Part shown: positions 1 through 5,317 of the stretch, piece after piece
Layout of the letters: the number at the start of each line of letters is the position of its first letter
Numbering within the stretch: the stretch's first letter is position 1
Origin: an uncultured Eubacteriales bacterium
Lineage (GTDB): Bacteria; Bacillota; Clostridia; Oscillospirales; Acutalibacteraceae
DNA: 5,317 nucleotides
Assembly: GCA_900321905.1 (NCBI GenBank)
Contig: ONXZ01000111.1
Span: 1 to 5,317 of the forward strand
Direction of reading: 5' to 3'
The notes under the pieces: model-generated
Databases searched by the model: none
Seen by the model: only the letters and a program-made list of their open reading frames with translations
What the model was told of the DNA's origin: nothing
Translations under genes and position numbers: made by a program

Positions 1-831
1 GCAGCCGAACCACGCCTGGCGCTGGTGCTGGCCCATCGACTCAAGCGGATTAGGATAGAAAAAGGCATTGCCCTGCAGCGACACGCCGCTGATACCCATT
101 AAAACGTATGTTATTATCATAAACCAGCGCTTGTTCATATGCCTGAATATGAGATTGCCGATGAACAGTGCAAGAAAAAGCAGTCCGATACTCACACCCG
201 TCAGCACCATAGTGTGCGGATTGAAATGCCCTGCACGGATATCGGTGAACAGGATAATTGAGTTCAGCACGCACCACGTTGCCGAAACGGTCACGCGGAA
301 TTCGTCACGTCCTTTGAGATGTTCCGAAGCATAAACCACCATTAGTGGTCCGCCGCAGGAAAACATTCCGTGTACGATACCTGCGATAACAAGCACTGCA
401 AGCGACCATACGCTTGTTTTTGGCTTGTTTTCTTTTTGCGCTCTCTCCTGCTTCTCTTTATACTTTTTTGAAAAGGAGTGGTAGCAGCCGAGTCCCATAA
501 AGCCGATAACGATTACACCGAGCAGTTTATAAAGTATTGCAGGGCTGACGTCAAAAGAGCGTGTTATAAGGAATCCGACGACCATACCGCAAAGCATAAT
601 TGATATGATACGGATAAACTCTTTTTTATTGAGCGCCTTATAGTTAATTGTGACAACGCCGACTGATACAACAATGCCAAGCAGATTAAGTATCGGCTTA
701 GCGGTGTTGTACCCGACAAGCATTATCGAAAACGGCATTGCAAGCACTGTGCCTGCAAAACCTGTGATACACTGTATTATGTTTGAAACTAAAACTACAA
801 CAAAAAACAGTATTTCCTTAAAATTGAACAT
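1..831 (-). CDS. TauE/SafE-family sulfonate/sulfite exporter, partial (3' end off the left edge)
   Basis: The frame is open from an ATG at 829-831 to the window edge: 277 codons, no stop. The product is very hydrophobic, with about eight predicted membrane segments (roughly residues 6-32, 43-62, 72-90, 98-117, 141-168, 178-196, 208-228, 236-253) and a charged cytoplasmic-type loop near 120-138. Two glycine-rich half-motifs typical of TauE/SafE (DUF81) permeases are visible: ITGFAGTVLAMP around 22-33 and HGMFSCGGPLM around 154-164. The family exports small organosulfonates, sulfite or related anions across the cytoplasmic membrane. The start overlaps the upstream isomerase stop (TGATG, one shared base), which implies translational coupling; only a weak AGAAG lies in front. 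In this operon it is the likely exporter of a C3-sulfonate product (DHPS or sulfolactate), which is inference. The last 25 or so residues extend beyond the usual final helix and are GC-rich, so the true C-terminus is uncertain. Confidence 0.88.
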   Translation of the reverse strand, partial: MFNFKEILFFVVVLVSNIIQCITGFAGTVLAMPFSIMLVGYNTAKPILNLLGIVVSVGVVTINYKALNKKEFIRIISIMLCGMVVGFLITRSFDVSPAILYKLLGVIVIGFMGLGCYHSFSKKYKEKQERAQKENKPKTSVWSLAVLVIAGIVHGMFSCGGPLMVVYASEHLKGRDEFRVTVSATWCVLNSIILFTDIRAGHFNPHTMVLTGVSIGLLFLALFIGNLIFRHMNKRWFMIITYVLMGISGVSLQGNAFFYPNPLESMGQHQRQAWFGC

Positions 832-2165
832 CAGAATTCTTCTACCTCGATATTAAGGAAGTTAGCAAGTGCTTTGAGTTCGTCTGCGATGTTGTCCATA
901 GCGACAGCAAAATGCGGCTCCCAGCCTGCTTTAACAGAGCCGTTTACAATATCTGCGGCGTTATTCTCCGTTTTTATAACGATTGAAGTGCCGAAGAACT
1001 GCTGAGGTTTGTCAAGCGCTTCACCTTTACAGATAAAGAAGCGGAATGTGCCGTCTGCCTTCTTGCCGATTCTGAAAATCGTTGCGTGCTGTGACGGCTT
1101 GCAGCCGAATTCAAGCGTAGGACCGATTTTGCGGTTGCAATGTACGCCTGCGCAAGCGCCTGTGTCCTCACGGGCAAGTGAGCAAGCGGCAGTGCCACAA
1201 TGCCAGAAAGTGATAGTGTTTTCATTTTCATCCATAGAAACAGGGTCGCCGAAAAACGCGGGCTTGCCTGTCAAAAACTGCGAAATATACATTGTAAGCG
1301 CACCGTAAGTATCCGCTTCGCAAGCAGCGGCAACGCCGAGGTCACCCAGCATTGCAAGCACAGAGCAAACAGGTGTGCCGAACGCAGTGAAGAAATCAGG
1401 CCAGCAGCGTGACGAGAGCGCGCCGATGTTGTTTGCTTTAACGTACTCGTCATAAGCCTTGTACAGACGTGCAAAGTCAAGAACGTTCTTTTCTTTAATC
1501 TCATCAAGACCTGTAATGCGGTTTTTAGCGTCGTCGAGGTAAGGTTTTACGTCATCATCTGTAAAGGTCTTTGCCTTGTCAATAAGTTCCCTCGCCTCGA
1601 TAGAATTGAGTGTTGCTCCGAAGGTGGTCATCATCTCCATATCGAGCGCTCTGCCAAAGCCGAAGCCCTGCGGAGTGTGACCGACCTGCAGAATGTTGAG
1701 GCTCTTCATAGCCTTTTTAACCCTCGCGGCACGGACTGTTGAGGCGATTTTTGCTTTGACATTATCCTCAGTGGGTGCGCCGAAAATGTACTCAAACGGT
1801 CTGTCAAAACTGTGCAGTACGTTTGCTGCCGAATATGCTCCTGTGAGCGAATTCAGACGAAGTCTGCCGCCATCAATTACAGGCTCGCGCAGAGTCCACA
1901 AAAGCACAGGGCAATCGAACCTGCGAAGTACCTCCGCGATATACGCGCCATTTGCAAAAGTGATGTTCTGCACAATTACAAGGTCGGGATTCTTGTCTGC
2001 TGTAAAGGCATTTAACTTGTCAATGCTAAGGAGCATTTCGTCAGGCACCTTAAAAGCGCTGTCGATGTTCTTGAGTAATTCTATTGATTTTTCAAACTCG
2101 GCGCCGGCACTTTCAAGGTGAAATGTCGGCACGCCGATTGGAATATATAAGTAGTTAAAATCCAT
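831..2165 (-). CDS. L-fucose/L-arabinose isomerase-superfamily sugar isomerase
   Basis: This 444-residue protein resembles the COG2407 group (L-fucose isomerase and relatives), cytoplasmic metal-dependent aldose-ketose isomerases. Numbered from the chosen start, the expected metal/catalytic residues are present: Glu283 in ACEADTYGALTMY, Asp307 in FFGDPVSMDEN, and a C-terminal His418 in WEPHFAVAMDN, matching the Glu/Asp/His set of FucI. The family signature WHCGTAA is at about 321-327. The N-terminal half is a Rossmann-like domain (DLVIVQN, CPVLLWTLREP). An ATG seven codons upstream (2184-2186) keeps the frame but has no ribosome binding site, whereas AAAGAGGT lies 7 bases before the ATG at 2163-2165, so the shorter form is preferred. 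It lies 32 bases after the DUF4867 gene and shares one base with the exporter gene. In a sulfoglycolytic reading it could interconvert sulfoquinovose and sulfofructose or act on a related sugar; the actual substrate cannot be read from the sequence. Family confidence is high, substrate confidence low. Confidence 0.9.
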   Translation of the reverse strand: MDFNYLYIPIGVPTFHLESAGAEFEKSIELLKNIDSAFKVPDEMLLSIDKLNAFTADKNPDLVIVQNITFANGAYIAEVLRRFDCPVLLWTLREPVIDGGRLRLNSLTGAYSAANVLHSFDRPFEYIFGAPTEDNVKAKIASTVRAARVKKAMKSLNILQVGHTPQGFGFGRALDMEMMTTFGATLNSIEARELIDKAKTFTDDDVKPYLDDAKNRITGLDEIKEKNVLDFARLYKAYDEYVKANNIGALSSRCWPDFFTAFGTPVCSVLAMLGDLGVAAACEADTYGALTMYISQFLTGKPAFFGDPVSMDENENTITFWHCGTAACSLAREDTGACAGVHCNRKIGPTLEFGCKPSQHATIFRIGKKADGTFRFFICKGEALDKPQQFFGTSIVIKTENNAADIVNGSVKAGWEPHFAVAMDNIADELKALANFLNIEVEEF

Positions 2166-2172
2166 AAAGAAT

Positions 2173-2180
2173 ACCTCTTT
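2173..2180 (-). promoter_or_regulatory. Ribosome binding site that sets the isomerase start
   Basis: AAAGAGGT on the minus strand lies 7 bases before the ATG at 2163-2165. It lies inside the longer open frame (downstream of the ATG at 2184-2186), so it favours the internal start. The outer ATG is preceded only by AT-rich sequence without a Shine-Dalgarno match. Confidence 0.75.
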
Positions 2181-2197
2181 AGTCATGAATTAGGAAT

Positions 2198-2863
2198 TCA
2201 GTATTTTAGTTCTTTATTTTCGCCGATTAGTCCGATGTGCGCGCCCTGCCTGACAAGCGGCTCTCTGTCCTTATGAGCAAGTACCCACTTGTTTTTCTGC
2301 AGCAGGAGTACACTTTCGGGGTCGCCTGACACGCATTTTTTATCAAGCGGTGTGTTCGTTCCCCTCGGCAGGATAACTATATCCTTAAAACCATCGTCGC
2401 ACGTTCTGCACGGTGACAGATGCAGAGTTGTCTGGTACATTTCAACGGCTGTTCCTTGCGGCACAAAAAACACCTTTTCGTTACCAACAAAAAACTTGTT
2501 ATCTTCAATCTGCCAGGTGTGACCCAGCACAAGCATAAAGTCAGTAACAGCGACATTAATCTCGCTGCCTTTGTGGTATTCAAAGCCGTTATAGGTGGTA
2601 TTTCGCCCGTTGCAGTAGCCAATCTGTATTGGCATGCCTCCGTAAAGCATGTTTTGCACCTCATCAAAGACAGGCATGTTTTCCATTGCTTCAATACTCG
2701 GATAGTAAACATTGCCGCTTTCAGGGATTGATGTTTCAGTCAGCATATAGTCGCAAAGTTCTGTAAAGTTATATCCCTTTACAACTCTGCCGTACGGTTT
2801 GAACTCATCGTCAAAAACGCTATATATTTTTATGTCGTTAACTTTATTAAGGTGATTAATCAT
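2198..2863 (-). CDS. DUF4867-family cupin-like protein, candidate sugar isomerase
   Basis: The 221-residue product resembles the DUF4867 family. It has a cupin-like core rich in potential metal ligands: His97 and Glu101 in EYHKGSEINVAV, His115 in LVLGHTW, Glu141 and His148 in PQGTAVEMYQTTLHLSPC. The His/Glu spacing resembles that of cupin-fold sugar isomerases such as KduI or D-lyxose isomerase, so a metal-dependent aldose-ketose isomerase is a reasonable guess. My unverified recollection is that DUF4867 proteins occur in sulfo-TAL clusters and may be the sulfoquinovose isomerase. No signal peptide or membrane segment is seen, so it should be cytoplasmic. The frame stays open for 20 codons upstream of the chosen ATG (to 2923), but that stretch lies wholly inside the dehydrogenase gene, and the internal ATG at 2861-2863 has AGAGG 5 bases before it. 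The start overlaps the dehydrogenase stop by 8 bases (ATGATTAA), implying coupled translation. Family call fairly sure; function tentative. Confidence 0.82.
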   Translation of the reverse strand: MINHLNKVNDIKIYSVFDDEFKPYGRVVKGYNFTELCDYMLTETSIPESGNVYYPSIEAMENMPVFDEVQNMLYGGMPIQIGYCNGRNTTYNGFEYHKGSEINVAVTDFMLVLGHTWQIEDNKFFVGNEKVFFVPQGTAVEMYQTTLHLSPCRTCDDGFKDIVILPRGTNTPLDKKCVSGDPESVLLLQKNKWVLAHKDREPLVRQGAHIGLIGENKELKY

Positions 2864-3719
2864 AGTCGCCTCTGACAATCTTGTATGTTGCGCGCCAGTC
2901 CTCTTTGCCGATACCGGCGTCAAAGCCTTTATCGTATACAGATTTAACGTGCTTCATAACAGGCATATCAACATTTTGATCACCCGCAAGACGTTCACAA
3001 ATACCGAGGTCTTTGCGTTCGTTTTCAAGCGAAAAGGCTGTTGTCCAGTTCTCGTTTTCAATATTCTGCCACTGAGCGTCAAGATAGAAGTTCTGCGCGC
3101 CGCCGTAAGAAATTGCGGTGTGGTAATCCTCAGCGCTGATGCCCATGCTCTTTGCAAGTAGCAGGGTTTCATTAACACCGTTTTGAATTTCAGCACAAAG
3201 GGTGTTGTGACAAATCTTCATTGCAAGACCTGCGCCGTTTTCGCCCATACGGATAATATTGCAACCCATGTACGCAAGGATTGGTTTGATAGTTTCATAA
3301 AGGCTCTCATCGCAGCCGACAAGGATACCGAGTTCACCTGCAATAGCGGCAGGCTTTGACTTAACAACAGGAGCGTCAGCAAACTGAGCGCCCTTTGCCT
3401 TAATCATATTTGCACACTCGACTGATACAGACGGGTCGATTGTACTCATATCAATGCAGATTTTTGTGCTGTCAATGTATGGCAGAAGTTCTGTATAAAC
3501 CGCCTTGACATGCTCTGATTTTGGTACCATTGTGATGATAACGTCCGCACTCTTTGCAACGTCAATATTACTGTCACAACCTGTTGCGCCGAGTGATTCA
3601 AGTTTTTTAACCTGCTCTTTGTTGAGGTCAGAGCAGTAAACTGTGTCGCTATGATTTTTAACAATATTTTCGCACATTGACTCGCCCATAATGCCGAGTC
3701 CGATAAATCCGATTTTCAT
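2856..3719 (-). CDS. Beta-hydroxyacid dehydrogenase (HIBADH/GlxR/YihU superfamily), candidate sulfolactaldehyde reductase
   Basis: The 287-residue length is standard for NAD(P)-dependent 3-hydroxyisobutyrate dehydrogenase-type enzymes. An N-terminal Rossmann fold shows GLGIMG at 7-12; Asp31 at the end of the second strand (YCSDLN) suggests NAD(H) preference. MSTIDP (91-96) is a family motif. Catalytic Lys168 and Asn172 lie in GAGLAMKICHN, and ERKDLGI (234-240) matches the conserved Lys-Asp motif of the C-terminal helical domain. The usual substrate-binding DAPVSGG is replaced by DAPVVKSKPAA (115-125). Sulfolactaldehyde reductase YihU also departs here (DVPVGRTS, from memory), so the Lys/Ser may contact an anionic group. 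In this operon the likely job is reducing 3-sulfolactaldehyde to DHPS, regenerating NAD+ during fermentation; this is inference. Alternatives are tartronate semialdehyde, succinate semialdehyde or hydroxymethylglutarate reduction. GGAGG lies 8 bases before the ATG, and the transaldolase gene ends 17 bases upstream. Confidence 0.9.
   Translation of the reverse strand: MKIGFIGLGIMGESMCENIVKNHSDTVYCSDLNKEQVKKLESLGATGCDSNIDVAKSADVIITMVPKSEHVKAVYTELLPYIDSTKICIDMSTIDPSVSVECANMIKAKGAQFADAPVVKSKPAAIAGELGILVGCDESLYETIKPILAYMGCNIIRMGENGAGLAMKICHNTLCAEIQNGVNETLLLAKSMGISAEDYHTAISYGGAQNFYLDAQWQNIENENWTTAFSLENERKDLGICERLAGDQNVDMPVMKHVKSVYDKGFDAGIGKEDWRATYKIVRGDYD
2869..2873 (-). promoter_or_regulatory. Ribosome binding site that sets the DUF4867 start
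   Basis: AGAGG on the minus strand lies 5 bases before the ATG at 2861-2863, inside the end of the dehydrogenase gene. It argues against the upstream in-frame ATG at 2921-2923, which would give a 60-base overlap with the dehydrogenase. Confidence 0.7.
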
Positions 3720-3736
3720 TTATATTTCCTCCGTAA

Positions 3737-4423
3737 TCAGTCAGTAATAGTGTTATCCCACGCAGCCTGGAACTTAGCAAGTCCGTAGTCTGTGAATGCG
3801 TGGTAAAAACTGTCTTTAAACACCTGCAGACCTGCTGTAACAATATCAGCGCCTGCAACTGCACAGTCAACAATCTGCTTGCCGTTACGAACAGCGGCGC
3901 AGATAATCTGTGTTTCGCCGATGTAACCATAGTTTTCGTAGATAGTTACAATGTCCTGAATATACTGTGCGCAGTCCTCGCCGCTATTCTCTTTCCAGCC
4001 GATGAACGGAGATACAAAGAGCGATGAGTTCTTTGCGGCAATGAGAGCCTGTGACGGTGAAAATACGAGTGTAAGGTTAGTTCTGATACCCTTTTGCTCA
4101 AGTCTGCGAGCAGCGGCAATACCAGCCTCTGTGCAAGGAATTTTGATTACAAAACTCTTGCTCATTGCGGCAATCTTTGTGCCCATCTCAACCATATCGT
4201 CAGCAGAGTCAAGGTGTGGGTTAATCTCAACAGAAATCGGAAAAGTTTCCCAGCCTTCAATGCCCTTTTCCTTAACAAACTCGGCAAGTTCGCCGATTAC
4301 GGTGTAAAACGGCTTGCCCGAATTCATAATGTGATTTGGGTTTGTGGTTACACCGTCAATGCCGAAGGTGTCATAAGCCTCGCGAATTTCATCAATTTTT
4401 GCACTGTCTAAAAAGTATTTCAT
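3737..4423 (-). CDS. Transaldolase, TalC/fructose-6-phosphate aldolase-like family; candidate 6-deoxy-6-sulfofructose transaldolase
   Basis: This 228-residue (beta/alpha)8 enzyme is the size of the small transaldolase/FSA family. The Schiff-base lysine is Lys94 in FVIKIPCT. Other family marks are Asp6 (FLDSA), TTNP at 26-29, Glu66 (SVEINPH), Asn116 (TNLTLVFS) and SPFIGW at 138-143. Phe140 occupies the site of Tyr131 in E. coli FSA and Phe178 in TalB; Phe there favours transaldol transfer over free aldol cleavage. Trp143 replaces the arginine that FSA uses for phosphate, and Ala177 replaces a phosphate-binding serine, so the donor sugar may not be an ordinary phosphosugar. With the neighbouring dehydrogenase, isomerases and TauE-type exporter, cleavage of 6-deoxy-6-sulfofructose to 3-sulfolactaldehyde with glycerone transfer to glyceraldehyde-3-phosphate is the best hypothesis. 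A generic transaldolase remains possible. The start shares ATGA with the larB stop and has GGAGG 7 bases ahead (4431-4435). Confidence 0.9.
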   Translation of the reverse strand: MKYFLDSAKIDEIREAYDTFGIDGVTTNPNHIMNSGKPFYTVIGELAEFVKEKGIEGWETFPISVEINPHLDSADDMVEMGTKIAAMSKSFVIKIPCTEAGIAAARRLEQKGIRTNLTLVFSPSQALIAAKNSSLFVSPFIGWKENSGEDCAQYIQDIVTIYENYGYIGETQIICAAVRNGKQIVDCAVAGADIVTAGLQVFKDSFYHAFTDYGLAKFQAAWDNTITD

Positions 4424-5184
4424 TTTTTTGCCTCCATATGATTAATCCTGCTTGCAAGATACCCTGCTCCAAATCCGTTGTCGATATTAACGACCGACAC
4501 ACCCGAAGCGCAGGAATTCAGCATTGAAAGAAGTGCAGAAAGCCCATTGAAAGACGAACCGTATCCCACCGAAGTCGGTACCGCAATAACGGGACAGTCA
4601 GCCATTGAGCCTATAACGCTTGCCAGCGCACCTTCCATACCTGCAACAGCAATGATCACTGAAGCGTTCATTATTTCTTTTGAATGGGAAAGCAGACGAT
4701 GAAGTCCTGCAACACCGACGTCATAAAGCCGAGTAACTTCATTGCCGAAAAATTCCGCTGTGAGAGCAGCTTCTTCTGCAACGGGAATATCACTCGTACC
4801 GCCGGTAGCAACGACAACTTTTCCGATTCCGTCTGGCTCAGGAAATTCACCAATTGCTGCAATACTCGCATCGTTAAAATACATAATCGGATATTCTTTT
4901 TTTATTATATCTGCCGAATCTGGCGAAAGCCTTGTAATCAGTATTTGTTTCTGATCGTGTTTCAGCATTGAGTCAATTATTCCCGTAATCTGACCGGGCG
5001 TTTTGCCGGCGCCGTAAATAACCTCTGCCGCGCCCTGCCTTATTTTTCTGTGAAGGTCGACCTTTGCGTATCCGAGATCATCGTAAGGCTCGGTCTTTAA
5101 TTTCAGCAAAGCATCGTCAACTGAAATACTTCCGTTTTTCACGCCTTCAAGGATTTTTTTTGTTTCTGTTATCATAGTTATCAT
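4420..5184 (-). CDS. larB: LarB, pyridinium-3,5-biscarboxylic acid mononucleotide synthase (nickel-pincer cofactor biosynthesis)
   Basis: LarB carries out the first step of nickel-pincer nucleotide synthesis: it carboxylates the pyridinium ring of nicotinic acid adenine dinucleotide and splits off AMP. LarC and LarE finish the cofactor, which is used by lactate racemase LarA and relatives. The 254-residue length is full for the family. The C-terminal PurE-like (AIR carboxylase) domain is clear: ATGGTSDIPVAEEA (126-139), VGVAGLHR (156-163), AVAGMEGALASVIG (179-192), VIAVPTSVGYG (199-209), LNSCASG (222-228) and NIDNGFGAGYLA (233-244). Cys225 and Glu184 fit the catalytic Cys221 and Glu180 of Lactobacillus LarB (numbers from memory). 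The N-terminal helical part includes LHRKIRQGAAEVIYG (44-58). Two ATGs are possible, at 5182-5184 and 5173-5175; neither has a strong ribosome binding site. Finding larB without larC, larE or larA beside it, and coupled to a transaldolase gene, is unusual. Confidence 0.95.
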   Translation of the reverse strand: MITMITETKKILEGVKNGSISVDDALLKLKTEPYDDLGYAKVDLHRKIRQGAAEVIYGAGKTPGQITGIIDSMLKHDQKQILITRLSPDSADIIKKEYPIMYFNDASIAAIGEFPEPDGIGKVVVATGGTSDIPVAEEAALTAEFFGNEVTRLYDVGVAGLHRLLSHSKEIMNASVIIAVAGMEGALASVIGSMADCPVIAVPTSVGYGSSFNGLSALLSMLNSCASGVSVVNIDNGFGAGYLASRINHMEAKK

Positions 5185-5188
5185 CCCG

Positions 5189-5233
5189 TATTATTAAGAA
5201 AGAGCAGGTGTGCCGGAAAGCACTCCCGCTCTT
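5189..5233 (-). terminator. Probable intrinsic terminator of the upstream gene
   Basis: On the minus strand, arms AAGAGCGGGAGTG (5221-5233) and CACACCTGCTCTT (5200-5212) pair over 13 positions with one mismatch and one G-U pair around an 8-base loop. A U-rich but interrupted run (UUUCUUAAUAAU) follows. The G-U pair works only in the minus-strand RNA, and a run of A lies on the far side, so it fits termination of the gene that ends at 5245. The broken U tract may make it leaky, letting some transcription continue into larB. Confidence 0.6.
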
Positions 5234-5244
5234 GAAAAAAAATA

Positions 5245-5316
5245 TTATTTTTTCTTTTTAAAAAGAGCTGTTCTGATTACTTTTTTAGGGTCTTTAATAA
5301 GCAGTATAATAAGCCA
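5245..5316 (-). CDS. C-terminal end of an unidentified gene (partial, 5' end off the right edge)
   Basis: The last 23 codons of a minus-strand frame are visible, ending in TAA at 5245-5247. The peptide begins WLIILLIKDPKKVIR and ends in FKKKK. A short hydrophobic run followed by a lysine-rich tail would suit a membrane protein that ends on the cytoplasmic side, but the fragment is too short to assign a family. The stop is followed within about 12 bases by a terminator-like hairpin, which supports this being the true end of a gene. It lies 60 bases upstream of larB and may belong to a separate transcription unit. The other two minus-strand frames were not preferred; one meets a stop after seven codons. 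Confidence 0.5.
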   Translation of the reverse strand, partial: WLIILLIKDPKKVIRTALFKKKK

Positions 5317-5317
5317 G

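Noticed and set aside
50..334. Open frames of 75 and 88 codons on both strands near the left edge
   Set aside because: Both overlap the exporter, whose membrane topology and motifs fit the TauE/SafE family; neither small product resembles a known protein.
1693..2121. 142-codon plus-strand open frame opposite the isomerase
   Set aside because: It lies antisense to a clearly conserved gene, resembles no family and has no ribosome binding site I could support; it is a shadow of the coding bias on the other strand.
2864..2923. N-terminal extension of the DUF4867 protein
   Set aside because: It overlaps the end of the dehydrogenase gene in another frame, and the inner ATG has a well-placed AGAGG.
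4420..5184. PurE (AIR carboxylase) of purine synthesis as the identity of the larB product
   Set aside because: The domain is PurE-like, but the N-terminal LarB region and the VGVAGLHR and LNSCASG motifs, and the 254-residue length, fit LarB rather than PurE of about 160-170 residues.
5188..5220. Promoter for larB with AATAAT as a -10 element
   Set aside because: No credible -35 box is found at 17-18 bases, the sequence overlaps the terminator hairpin, and the leader would be only a few bases long. The operon promoter could not be placed.

Overview
The window looks like a piece of a chromosome from an anaerobic, probably gut-dwelling Firmicute of the class Clostridia. This rests on the moderate GC content, dense single-strand gene packing, strong GGAGG-type ribosome binding sites and protein families typical of Lachnospiraceae/Oscillospiraceae. 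The species cannot be named from the sequence alone. Every supported gene reads on the minus strand, so the order of transcription is from high to low coordinates.

In that order: (1) the last 23 codons of an unrecognised gene that ends in a basic tail (5245-5316), followed by a hairpin that is a plausible intrinsic terminator (about 5189-5233); (2) larB, nickel-pincer cofactor biosynthesis (4420-5184); (3) a transaldolase of the small TalC/FSA family (3737-4423); (4) a beta-hydroxyacid dehydrogenase (2856-3719); (5) a DUF4867, cupin-like protein (2198-2863); (6) a sugar isomerase of the L-fucose/L-arabinose isomerase superfamily (831-2165); (7) a TauE/SafE-type membrane exporter that runs off the left edge (1-831). 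Genes 2 to 7 are separated by at most 32 bases or overlap by 1, 4 or 8 bases, so they almost certainly form one translationally coupled operon.

The combination of sugar isomerase(s), a TalC-type transaldolase, a YihU-like hydroxyacid dehydrogenase and a TauE/SafE exporter matches the logic of the transaldolase branch of sulfoglycolysis (sulfo-TAL, described in Bacillus and in gut Firmicutes). In that pathway sulfoquinovose is isomerised to 6-deoxy-6-sulfofructose, the transaldolase releases 3-sulfolactaldehyde and passes the glycerone unit to glyceraldehyde-3-phosphate, the aldehyde is reduced to 2,3-dihydroxypropane-1-sulfonate (DHPS), and the C3-sulfonate is exported. This assignment is inference from gene content and from active-site changes. 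No sulfoquinovosidase or sugar importer is visible in the window.

The least expected member is larB at the head of the operon, joined to the transaldolase gene by an ATGA overlap. It suggests, but does not prove, a nickel-pincer (LarA-type) racemase or epimerase linked to this sugar or sulfonate metabolism. There is no gene-free stretch longer than about 60 bases, and I saw no RNA genes, insertion sequences or CRISPR arrays.
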